From assembly GCA_021307315.1 (NCBI GenBank), contig JAJSPD010000004.1:868001-932000 (forward strand): a stretch of 64,000 nucleotides of DNA, written 5' to 3'. Under the pieces are notes generated by a model. The model was not told where the DNA came from, searched no databases, and saw only the letters and a program-made list of their open reading frames with translations. Source of the DNA: Bisporella sp. PMI_857 (Eukaryota > Ascomycota > Leotiomycetes > Helotiales > Helotiaceae). Position numbers and translations under genes: made by a program. Positions 23,229 to 34,603 of this stretch are shown here, piece after piece; position 1 is the stretch's first letter, and each line of letters opens with the position of its first letter.

Positions 23229-26200
23229 TTATAGCTTCAGCAGTCTAAGCAAGAACACTGCATCTTGGATATCCTGTTCCTCCTCCAGGATGACATTTTC
23301 TTCAGGCTTGTCTGGAATAATTCCCTCAACGTGTGTAACAATGTGGTGATCAATTGGTCTCCGGAGTGCCTTCTCAATAGTTGTAGCTTGTGTTGTAAAA
23401 GCGTTTGCAAGGCCAATCTCCTTAGGATCCGATAACACTTTGTATTCCATCTTCACGTCATCTGTCGGCTGCAGACCTGCCTTCTTTCTGAGCCGCTGAA
23501 CACGATTGATGATCTCCCGTGCCAGACCCTCATCGGCTAACTCAGCATATAACTGAACGTCCAAGATAGTCAATACCTCTTGGTCTGTATTTGTCTCGAG
23601 GAATTGTGACGCTTCGTCGTCCTTGAGGCCTCGCTTGACAACCAAGTCACCCTCCTCGAGTTTAATACCAGCCACGTCAATGGTTTTTTGCAGTACATAC
23701 TGATGGACTTCATCGCTCGTTAGACCTGGAAGTGCCTTTTTCACCTTCTGCACATCCTTTTTCAGCTTCTTCCCCAGCACAGGCCAATCAGCATTAACAC
23801 TGTACTGCACGTTGTATTTGGCCTCATCGGACGACAGGACAAGGTCTCGGATGTTAAGTTCTTCCGTAATATACCCTTCTAATGACCGAACGTCTTCAAG
23901 AAATACCGGATCAGGATGAATGACCACCAGAGATTTGAGCGGTGTCTTAAGGCCGACGGTACGTCGCTCTCTCGATACTCTGGCCAACTCAATGACTCGC
24001 TGCATACGGCCAACTCGCCGCTCAACTTCTGCGTCAAAAAGCTCCTCCCTAACATCTGGGAATGAAAGGAAGTGAACACTCCGTGAGTCAGCACCTTGCA
24101 AACTTTGAGGGATGAAGGGAAGTAGCCGCTGGTAAATTGTCTCGGTTATGAATGGCGTGAATGGCGCTAGTCCCCTTGTCAAGGTAAAGAGAACTTCAAA
24201 AAGAGTGTTCAGCGCATGTTGCGTATCATGCAAGCCAAGTTCACCCTTTAGCCGCTTTCTGTTGAATCGAATATACCAGTTGGTCGTATTATCAATAAGG
24301 TCTAAGAGCCGTGGCACAACAGTGTATAGACGATACCCTAGAAATATTATCAGCTCTCCTCATATGCATCAAGGCTTCTAACTTACCAGCCATCTCTTCA
24401 TTCACAAACTTAAGCAAACTTTGACAACTTGCAAGGATCCATCTATCCATGACATTCGTGTTCGTGGCTTCAGCTGCAGGATCGAAACAGTATTTGACAC
24501 CTTCGATCTTCTCCAAAAGAGCAACTTGACCTTCAAAAAACTTATAGCTATTCCATAATGGCAATAGAACCTTAGCTACTACCTCTTTTACACCATCTTC
24601 CTTAAATCGTAATGGCTCGGCACGGACAACCGGGGAATTGATCAAATATAGCCTCAACGCATCTGATCCGAATTTGCTCATCACGCCAGCTGGATCTGGG
24701 TAGTTTTTGAGTCGCTTTGACATCTTTTTACCATCCTCAGCAAGTACTATACCATTCACGACACAGTTCTTGAAGGGTGAAACTCCAAACAAATGAGTAC
24801 CAAGAACAAGAAGTGTATAGAACCAACCTCTTGTCTGGTCTAGACCTTCGGCAATGAAGTCACCAGGGAATGCCCTTTCGAATTTCTCCTTGTTCTCAAA
24901 GGGATAGTGCTGACTAGCATAAGGCATACTACCAGACTCAAACCAACAATCGAACACTTCTTCAACCCGCTTCAGTTGACCCTTTCCCATCTTACTAGGA
25001 ATGGTAATATGGTCAATTTTATCACGGTGAAGGTCGGTAATCTCGCCAGTATAACCACTAAGCTCTTTCAGTTCTGCAATACTTCCGATGCAGACCTTTT
25101 CTTCCAAGTCGTCACTGACCCACAGAGGAATAGGCGTGCCCCAGTACCTGTTACGCGAGACATTCCAATCTCGTGCGTTTGAAATCCAGCTTGCAAATCG
25201 CTTCTCTTTGACAAACGATGGCACCCAGTGCGAACCTTTGATATTTTCCAGCATCGGCTCGATGATATCAGGGATCTTAATGAACCATGAGGGAACAGCA
25301 CGATAGATCAAAGGAGTATCTGACCGTGGACACATGGGATAACTATGTCTAATCTGTGATTCGACAACTAACCTTCCTGTTCCTTTCAGGTGTTTGATAA
25401 TGGCCTTGTCAGCGGCTTTGACGTGTAGTCCAGCAAAGTCTCGAACTTCTTCGGTAAATATGCCGCGTTCATCGACCGGATTTGGCGGTGGACGTTGCTC
25501 ATTGATAACTCCAGCTTCCACAGCAACACTATAATCCTCCTCGCCAAAAGCGGGCGCTTGGTGAACAATGCCCACACCACTATCATCAGTGACATATTTG
25601 GCGTTGAGAACTCTGAAACCATGATCCTTAAATTTCTCATAGAAATAATCGAACAATGGCTCGTATTTCCACCCAAGCATATCACTACCCTTGACCTTCT
25701 CGACAACCTTGAATTTTGCCTTCTTCGGATCTTTGTATAGTGTAGTCAGGAGCTTCTCCAACAAAATGTAATTTTTGCCAGACACCTCATCGTGAATTTT
25801 AATATATTCAAAATCCGGGTGCGCTGCCAGTCCAGTATGTGAAGGTAGTGTCCATGGAGTTGTTGTCCAAGCAAGAAGGCTTGTTGAGGGGTCTTCCAAT
25901 AGAGGAAATGATACAACCACCGCAGGATCTGTAATGTCCTGGTAATTTTGATTGGCCTCGAAATTACTAAGGGCTGTTGTAAGAACTGTCGAGTATGGCA
26001 TCACTTTATAACCTTGATATACTTGCCCTTTGTCAAAGATTTTTTTGAATACCCACCAGCATGATTCCATGAAGGTAAGATCCATAGTCTGCCATAATTC
26101 TCAGTCTATGCATGTCAAACCAGCCAAACGAATGAACTTACCTTGTAGTCATTATCGAAGTCGATCCACCTGCCTAATCGATCAATGGTAGTTCTCCATT

Positions 26201-26633
26201 CTGTAGAGTATCTCATTACAATCGCTCGACATTCTGAATTGTACTTTTCAAGGCCCAGCTTCATTACCGCCTCTCTTCCTGAGATTCCCAGCTTCTTATC
26301 AATTTCGTGCTCAATTGGCAGCCCATGTGTATCCCAACCGAAGCGTCTCTCTACATGATAGCCTTTCATAGACCAATATCGTGGAATAATATCCTTGATG
26401 GTGCTTGCAAGCAGATGGCCATAGTGGGGAAGACCTCTAAGTTGAACTGTTAGCTTTTGTCTTGGACCATGGTATGCTTGGCTGGAGGAGCCGTCTTACG
26501 TGGCAAATGGAGGACCATCGTAAAATGTATAGAGTGGCCGACCGTCGGAGAGTTCAGTTTGTCTCTCAAAAGCACTAATCTCTTTCCACCGCGCCAAAAC
26601 ATTCTCCTCCTCCTTGGGAAAATTGATAGCCAT
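23229..26633 (-). CDS. ILS1: Isoleucyl-tRNA synthetase, cytosolic
   Basis: Class I aminoacyl-tRNA synthetase charging tRNA-Ile. Four exons (26633-26500, 26436-26142, 26088-24387, 24337-23229) give 1079 residues, the usual eukaryotic cytosolic length. The HIGH signature appears as HYGH at residues 49-52, reconstructed across the first splice (PPFAT then GLPHYGH). The editing domain includes [17 protein letters not shown]. The catalytic zone has [19 protein letters not shown] and [20 protein letters not shown], and the KMSKR loop is intact at 598-602. The anticodon-binding domain follows ([18 protein letters not shown]). No mitochondrial presequence: the protein starts [19 protein letters not shown]. 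No lesion; identity is essentially certain. Confidence 0.97.
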
Positions 26634-27026
26634 GGTTAGGTAGCGGGTCAGGATGAGGCAAGGGAGCCTCTCTGGTGATTATTGACGCAATATGTCCAAT
26701 ATACTACGTTGGCTAGGTCTATTCTAGAACCTTTGGGAGGAATAGCGGACTTCAGCAGTGTTCAAGTTGTTTAAAGCAGATGGTTGACTCAACCACACAA
26801 ATTTGGAGGAGTCATGCAATGTTAGAAGTACCCCACCACGAGGCTGTCCCCATTGACAAGGCTGACCTATGACCCAGCCCCCGCCACATTTTATTTGTTT
26901 TGCTGGAATTTCATCTGCAATCAGCTGGTGTATTTCTGCTTGATCCCGTTAAATATATTTTATTGTTGCTATCATACAAAGGTCAGGGCGCTAAATTCAT
27001 AACATGTATAGTACAAATCAATGTCG
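26634..27026. other. ILS1 promoter and USO1 3' flank
   Basis: About 390 bases with no gene; both flanking genes read leftward. Nothing specific recognised. Confidence 0.45.
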
Positions 27027-30022
27027 CTAATCAACATCATCTTCGTCTTCTTTCCCATGGTTTCTATTAGTTTGTTCTTGCTCATCCTCTTCGTCCTCAT
27101 CCTCTTCTCCATCGTCCTCATCCTCTTCTCCATCGTCCTCATCCTCGACATCAGATACCGTCTCTCCTAGCTTTTTGAGTTGGTCTTTGTATGTTGTGCA
27201 CTTATCCTCCAGGTCGCCAAACACCATTAGAAGGTCATCAAGTTCGGCCTGAGCTGCCGTTCTTTCTGCTTCTTTTCTGGTCAGTGACAACTCAATCTTC
27301 GTCAGTTTTTCATCCGCTGCATCGCTCCTGGCTTTGAATTCTTTAGACTTTTCTTCAGCTCGCTGCAGCCGTGCTGACTGTTCATTGGTCTTCGCTGTAT
27401 ACTCCTCGTGCGCAGTCTGAAGGTCTTGGATATGGTTTTTGTTTGCCTAAATGAAGTTAGTTAGACAAGGGAACGGAGACTCCCGACGAACTTTTGATAA
27501 ATCAGCCTCTAGCTTGCTTAAATTGTGTTGTAGATCAGCAATTTCAGCCTCCATACGTCTTCGAGAGCGATCGGCGTTGGCTTCGGCAGTCTTCTGCACA
27601 TGCTCCAATTGTCTTTGGTGATCCTGAATAAGTTTATTTTGCTCAACTTGCACATTTTCGAGATGCCTTTGATGGTCCAGGATGAGCTTATTCTGTTCTG
27701 CACGAAGTTTGCTACGCTAATTAGCCTTGCAATATAATCCTCTAATGCGGCACTTACTTTAGCTCTTCTTCATGGTGGCGCTGCAACATATCATTGATAT
27801 TCCTAATTCTAGATAGCTCCACCGCTGCCGTTTCTTTCGCCCGGCGATTATCTGCTTGCTCTTGTCCGAGTTGTCTTTGATACGATATAATTTCCTCTTC
27901 GGACTTCTCAAGCGCCTTTCCCTTCTCTTCGAGCTGTGATCGTAGAGAATCAACCATTTCACGCGATATGTCCTTCTGGACGCCATTTGCAATAACTGGG
28001 ACCTCCATTCCAGGATCACGATCGATTGCACGTAGCAAGCGACTATAGTTGTCTTTTAAAAACTCGACAAATGACTTATCAAAGAATACTTCCGGGAGCC
28101 CACCTACTGATGCTGAGCTAAGCTTCTGAGGGAGGACTTCAAATTCTCTCAACATCGAATGCGCCCTCAACTTTGTCAGACGATCGATGTATTGGTCCCT
28201 CCCAAGCTGAGATACTAAGATCGGATGAATAGTTGCTCTTGGAACAGGAGAGTCTTTGGTTGAGAACTCGTAGACTATGCCAAGTAGTATCGCACATAAT
28301 CCTGGTACGATGATTCCATCTCCACTGTTTTGCACTACTGCTTGAACAAGACTATGAAGATTGCTACCTTCACCTAGGAAGTCATTTACAGCATCTGGGT
28401 CCTCAAATAGCCAACCACATAGCAACATGAGATAGGCGATGAGAACCCGTTCGTCGGCATTTTTCTGGACCCCAATGACTAGATTAGCTGTGATAGTCTG
28501 AATACAAGTAACCACCTCTTCGCCATTTGACGAATCACCTTCCGCAACACTCATAGCTAGATTCTTAGCAACAGAGTTTTCAAATATGAGATGGAACAAG
28601 ATGACAGCCGCAAACCAGTATCGATAAGGGTCACCAGAAGCTTGCGCATCTATGGGTTGCAATAATGTGGTCAAAACGTTTGCTGTTTCATCAGCACCAG
28701 ATGCATGGCCTTCGATAGCTCGGCGGAGAAAGTGCTTTCGTATACCAGCATGATTAAAGAAATAGGCTTTTATACACTCGCAAGCTGCGAGCCTAGAATC
28801 AAATGCTGCTACCAAAGGTACACTGAGGGTAAGATCGAGCAGGCCATCAATTACGTAGACTTTTGGAATGCCATTCGGGTGAGGAGAATCATTGCCGTCT
28901 ACTAATGGCTCATCTAAAACTGAAGTGACCTGCAACTGCGCAAACGCCTCTTGAATGCTTTGATTTCCACAAATCAAATCTGCACATGTAGTCAAGGCCT
29001 ATGTATCAATCAGATCAAATGCATCAAGCAGTGACAAAGTATCTGCTTACCTCAGCCTTTATTTGCATCTCCGTAGAACGATTAAATGCTAGCTGTAAAA
29101 CCTGAACCAACACGCCATGGCGCCAGAAAGATGTCTGATTAGCATGCGTCCCTTGGCCTCCAGTAACTAGAAACAGCCTTATTACGGCAAGAAGAGCATA
29201 TATGTTCCTGTTTTTTTGAACTTTTGCCCATTCAGCATCCTCGCCCACGCCCTCATCAACAATGGCATCATTTAACAAGCTTGCCAGTTTCGGAACCGAT
29301 CCATCCTCCCTAAAGTAGGATTGATTTGAGACGTTAAGCCGTAGAAGATTTGCAAGTAATATCAAACAATCCTCGACCACCCGTCCTCCTTCTCGAAGTG
29401 AACCTTCAAGCCGAATGATATGGAAAATTCGGTCAAATGCATTCTCGAAGGCAACAAGCTTCTGAAGATCGGCCGAGTTTGGCGTGAGGTAGGTTAGGAG
29501 TGAGAGGCCTTCATTACGTATAGGATCTCTCTGGTCATCCAAAATTGCTACTAAACGAGATATTCCCAAAGGCGCCGTGAATATGCATGACTCCGTCCTT
29601 TCAGTTCGCAGTGCCAGAATCGCAGAAAGCAGTTGCAACGCGTATAGACGTGGATAGAAGTCGTTTGCATCCAGAAAATTGAGCAGCAAAGTTATATTAT
29701 CCTGCCGCTGAGTGAACTCATCCGCGAGCCAGAGTGCAATCTGCTCTGATGCCTCAGGGCTGTTCTCGTTTGGATTGAAAAGCATCAAGAGTGTTTCCAG
29801 CACAAGCTTCACTGTATCAACATCTTCTCCGTCTTTACTTAGACATCCTATCAAGCCTCTAAGGGCTTCCGACGCGACTGAGGCCGGGTAGTCTTTCGCG
29901 AAACTTCGTAGTCCTAGGATAGCAGCACGCCGGTCTTCGAGGAGAGTTGAGGATGTCAGACGGGATGAAAGAGTTGAAATCGTGTCAGCTGCTGACTGCA
30001 GCTTTACAGGTGTTGCAAACAT
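27027..30022 (-). CDS. USO1: Uso1/p115 vesicle-tethering protein
   Basis: Peripheral Golgi/ER-exit tether that captures COPII vesicles through Ypt1 and SNAREs. Exons 30022-29051, 28998-27758, 27711-27492 and 27446-27027 join in phase to 950 residues, typical for filamentous fungi and much shorter than the 1790 residues of budding yeast Uso1. The armadillo-like globular head covers roughly residues 1-720, including the conserved LEDRRAAILGLRSFAKDYP and QTSFWRHGVLVQVLQLAFN. A coiled coil starts near residue 680 (SLRSQLEEKGKALEKSEEEI). An acidic tail ends the protein (VSDVEDEDDGEEDEDDGEED...), the usual p115 acidic C-terminus that binds giantin/GM130-like partners in animals. Part of the acidic tail is encoded by an imperfect 21-base tandem repeat. 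The third intron uses an unusual GTTCGT donor. Confidence 0.94.
27092..27146. repeat. 21-base tandem repeat encoding the Uso1 acidic tail
   Basis: About two and a half copies of a 21-base unit (reading on the plus strand TCATCCTCTTCTCCATCGTC plus one base) encode the repeated heptapeptide DDGEEDE. The number of units is probably variable between strains. Confidence 0.8.
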
Positions 30023-30773
30023 AGCTTTGGAAAGGGATTAAGGGTGTTCGCCAGATATGGAAGGTATACTGAAATTCATACTGGTATCTTCGCTATGTGG
30101 CACCGCATATCATGAACACCTGAGAAGATAGTCAGCGGTTTACCCATGGTCTATCCCTGTTACAGGTGGTTTTTCGGGCTTGCAATGATTACAAGTGAAA
30201 GAAAGTTGAGCCTGTGCTTGTACAATATACATGCAATTAGCCCTTCTTGCCATTGGTCTTCAGACTTTCTTGGATCACCTATTGAATCGGCTTACAACTA
30301 ACTAGTCGACGCCTGGGAAAAAAAAGATTTCTATGGTGATTTGTAATAACCACTTACTTGGACTCTATGAATAAATTGGCAATGAAGCTAGAACTTCTGT
30401 TGAAAATATTGGGGCTCAAGAGATTAAGTTATATTTGGCCTTGAGCCTCGCCTCGCCCAGAAATTAGTAGGTTACCTTTCGGAATATCTTTTTGCCGGTG
30501 AGGCTGCCGCGCCCCATAATTCATAATTGCCAAATCGAGATATGAATACTTTCTTTCTTCCCATTCATACTTGACGACAAAGGCTTCAACGTGAGAAGGT
30601 CATCATCAATCGCAAACGTCCAAGCGTGCATGATTGTTTGCGCATAGTTCTCTCTTGTATGTGCTTCGTTGCCTTGTTCAATTCCTTCGTCGCAAACCTT
30701 AGTACGCTCACTTTTCAGTCTTTGCTGCCTGAACTTACCGCGATTCCTCTACAGCTCGCACATCTCTGCCACA
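30023..30773. other. Bidirectional promoter region USO1/RAT1
   Basis: 750 bases between two diverging housekeeping genes. Pyrimidine-rich tracts and an A-run occur, as usual in fungal leaders. No gene or defined element recognised. Confidence 0.5.
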
Positions 30774-33700
30774 ATGGGAGTTCCTGCGCTGTTCCGTTGG
30801 CTCAGCCAGAAGGTAGTTACTCTTGCCACAGAAATCCGTGTATACACCTTGCTGACCTTGACCTCGTCTAGTATCCTAAGATTGTGTCCCCAGTAATTGA
30901 AGAACAACCAACTATGATCGACGACCAGGAGATTCCTATCGATTTCAGGGGCCCAAATCCAAATGGTGAAGAATTCGACAATTTATACTTGGACATGAAT
31001 GGAATCGTCCACCCATGCTCACATCCCGAAGATAGACCTCCGCCTAAAGATGAGGAAGAGATGATGATGGAGATTTTCAAATATACCGAACGCGTTGTTA
31101 GAATGGTACGACCAAGGAAGCTTCTGATGATTGCCATAGATGGCGTCGCTCCTCGTGCCAAGATGAATCAACAGCGTTCTCGCCGGTTTCGTGCTGTCCA
31201 GGATGCTAAAGTGAAGGCAGAAGAAAAGGCAGAGCATCTCAAAATTTTGAAGGCGCAAGGCGGCCCTATTCATGAAACCGAGGTGGTTAAAGCCTGGGAC
31301 TCAAATGAAATTACACCAGGTACGCCATTTATGGACATTTTGGCTGCGAGCTTGAGATATTGGATCAAATACAAACTTACCACCGATCCGGCTTGGGCCA
31401 AGATGAAAGTAATCATCTCGGATTCGACAGTTCCTGGTGAGGGTGAACATAAGATCATGGAGTTCATCAGATCTCAACGCTCATCCCCTGAGCATGACCC
31501 TAATACAAGACATGTAATCTATGGCTTAGATGCCGATTTGATCATGTTGGGATTAGCAACTCACGAGCCTCATTTCCGTGTTCTTAGAGAAGATGTTTTT
31601 GCTCAGGATTCAAAACCTCGGACCTGTCGCTTGTGTGGTCAGGCTGGTCATGAAGCGAGAGAATGTACTGGAGAAGTCAAGGTGAAGGACGGGGAGTTTG
31701 ATGAGAAAGATAGCGCACCTACTCTCAAGCCCTTCATCTGGCTCCATGTTTCAATTCTTCGCGAGTACTTGGCAGCTGAGCTTCACATTCAAGACCAGCC
31801 TTTCAATTTTGACCTCGAAAGAGCCATAGACGATTGGGTTTTCATGTGTTTCTTTGTTGGAAATGATTTCTTGCCTCATCTTCCTAGTCTTGAAATTCGC
31901 GAAAATGGTATTGATACACTCATTGCAATATGGCGTGACAATATGCCTCATATGGGCGGTTACTTGACAAAAGACGGTCATGTCGATCTTGAAAGAGCGC
32001 AATTCATTCTTGACGGCTTGGCCAAACAAGAAGATGCCATTTTCCGCAGAAGAAGACAAACTGAAGAGAAGCGCGAAGCTAATGCAAAGAGACGAAAGCT
32101 CCAGGAAGAAGGGCGCGGGAGTCGTGGTGGACGTGGCGGTCGCGGAGGCGGATATCAAGATTCTCCTTCAAATGGTAGACAAAATAACCGGCCGTCCCAC
32201 AACGATGCGCCCTCGGGCCTCCCTCTCTTCACTCCTGGTAATATCACCAAGGAAGCCAAAACCATGACCCACGATATGGTGGTAAATCGTGGCGCTGTTT
32301 TTAGAGCCAACATGGCAAATAAAAGTGCAGCCGCAGCCCTAAAGGACCAACTCAATGGTGCATCTAAAGGCACATCAGGTGAGGATGTCAAGGGTATCGT
32401 GGATTCACCTACTTCCGCTCTCGGAAAGCGCAAGGCAGACGCTTTGGAAGAAGATAGCGGAACACCTGGTCGAACCACGCCTCAACCCGGAACTCCACAA
32501 ACACCTGCTGATGAGGCTCCGGTCGACAATGTGCGCTTGTGGGACGAGGGGTATGCTGATCGATATTACGAACAAAAGTTTGGTGTCGACCCAACAGATA
32601 TAGCGTTTCGCCACAAGGTAGGACGAGCCTATGTTGAAGGCCTAGCATGGGTTTTACTGTACTATTTCCAGGGGTGTCCTTCCTGGGACTGGTATTATCC
32701 CTATCATTATGCTCCCTTTGCAGCGGATTTCTCAAACCTTAAAGATATGAAAATTAGTTTCAAGAAGGGTAAAATCTTCAAACCATTTGAACAACTTATG
32801 GGCGTTCTTCCTGCCGGATCCAGGCAAGCCATTCCCGAGGTTTTCCATCCTTTGATGACGGACCCTGACAGTGAGATTATTGACTTCTATCCAGAAGACT
32901 TCGTGGTAGACCTGAACGGAAAGAAATTTAGTTGGCAAGGTGTTGCTTTACTGCCGTTCATTGACTCTCAGCGTCTTCTTGATGCAATGGCTAAGAAATA
33001 TCCACTTTTATCACCAGAAGAGGCTGCACGCAACGGTGTGGGCCGAGATATCTTACTCGTCGCAGAAGCTCACACGAGCCTTTACAACCATATAGCAACG
33101 AATTTTTATTCAAAACTACAAGGCCCGCCACAATTCAAACTCAGTTCCAAGCTCAGTGAGGGTCTGGCCGGTATTGTTGAGAAGAATGAAGATTATCTTC
33201 CTCATGATTCTTTAACTTTTCCGCTCAAGAGAAGTGGCATGCCAAGCCTTGATGAAGATCGTTCCATCAAGTAAGTCATGTCTATCCTACTTATTTTTTA
33301 TACTGTATACTGATGAAAACATATAGCGTTCATTACTCCATGCCGAAGTCCGCCCATATCCACAAATCAATGCTAATCAAAGGGGTCAAGCTACCTCCTC
33401 CAGCTCTCAATCCAGCTGACATCGATGCGACAAAAGGACGTGCAGCAAGAAGTGGCCGTAGTCATGGGGGCGTTCCCTTGCAAGGAGACGGCCGAGCAAG
33501 GAACTCATTTAGTTACTCGCCAGCGGATCATTTCCGTTCTGCGCCTAACCACCAGCCATCCTATGTATCTCACAACAGCTACAGAAACAACTCCTACCAA
33601 TACTCAGCTCCAGCATGGCAGCCTCCCCCTCCTGGTACAGGTGGCTTTGCGCGTGGTCTACCACCACCACCACCACCTAACTACAATAATTATGGACAAG

Positions 33701-33918
33701 GCTCACCTGGGTACCAACGAGGTCCTCCTTCATATCATAGTCAAGCGGGATATGGTGGACCTCCTGGATACGACGGTAACATGGATAGTCGTCGTAGTGG
33801 AGGCGATCCATATCGTGGTGGTGGTGGTGGTGGTAATGGCTATCAAAATAGCGGATACCAACATGGCAATGATCGATACAGAGGTAGGGAGAATGGGTAC
33901 AGAGGAGGGCGGCGATGA
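30774..33918 (+). CDS. RAT1: Rat1/Xrn2 nuclear 5'-3' exoribonuclease
   Basis: Nuclear exonuclease for RNA polymerase II torpedo termination and rRNA/snoRNA 5' trimming (partner Rai1). Three exons: 30774-30812, 30872-33270 and 33327-33918, giving 1009 residues. The first exon encodes only 13 residues (MGVPALFRWLSQK) and joins to YPKIVSPVIEEQ, the exact family N-terminus. The catalytic core carries NLYLDMNGIVHPCSHPED, DGVAPRAKMNQQRSRRFR, SDSTVPGEGEHKI and GLDADLIMLGLATHEPHF, whose acidic residues bind the metal ions. A CCHC zinc knuckle (CRLCGQAGHEAREC) begins at residue 265, as in nuclear Rat1/Xrn2 and not cytoplasmic Xrn1. GNDFLPHLPSLEIRENGID and RYYEQKFGVD follow. The last exon is Pro/Gly/Tyr-rich with GGR-like tail repeats. 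Confidence 0.97.
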
Positions 33919-34603
33919 ATTATAATTGTGAAGGGAAAATGGTTCTAGATTAGCTAGCCACTTGTAAGATTCTGTAGATGCTGTGTAATAGTTAAAATGC
34001 TATGGGCCTGAATTCGTTTGTACCTTAGCGACTCCATCTTAGGCATTTGGTAGCTTTTTATGGCTTTGAAGTTTTTGCACTGTAATTGAAGCATGACCAG
34101 CAACATTTCTGAGTATTCTATCATGATTGAATGCTTGATCAGGTCTTTCATTGCTGGGTCGCCACGTGTTAAAGTGGACTGGATACCAGAATGACATGCA
34201 TGCAACCCCTGTCCTCCCCAGGTACGCACTTCGAGGCCACTTTAAACATGAGACAAAGAACCAAAAAACTCCTTTCAGGAACCTGTCCAGGGACCACTTC
34301 CCCAGAGCATTTTGATAACCTCTATTCCGTATCAAGTTCCTTGAATAGTCTTCCCGATACCGCATGAGATACTATGCGCTGGGCCTTCCCTCAATAGTCC
34401 TTAGGCGCATTCTTCAACATCCTTCACCCCACTTCAGTGCGAGACATCACGTATCCAAGCCCTGAAAGGCTATGTTCACCATTCACGCAAGGCATATAGC
34501 ACGACCTTGGCTTAGGCGAAGTCGATAGCAGCCTCATGTGCTCTAACGGAACTGCAGGTAAGCTGTAGACGGAATTGCGCATTGGTATAAGTGCATACGA
34601 ATC
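33919..34603. other. RAT1 3' flank and RasGAP promoter
   Basis: 685 bases without a gene. A CACGTG palindrome lies at 34163-34168. Short antisense open frames here have no family signature. Confidence 0.45.
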
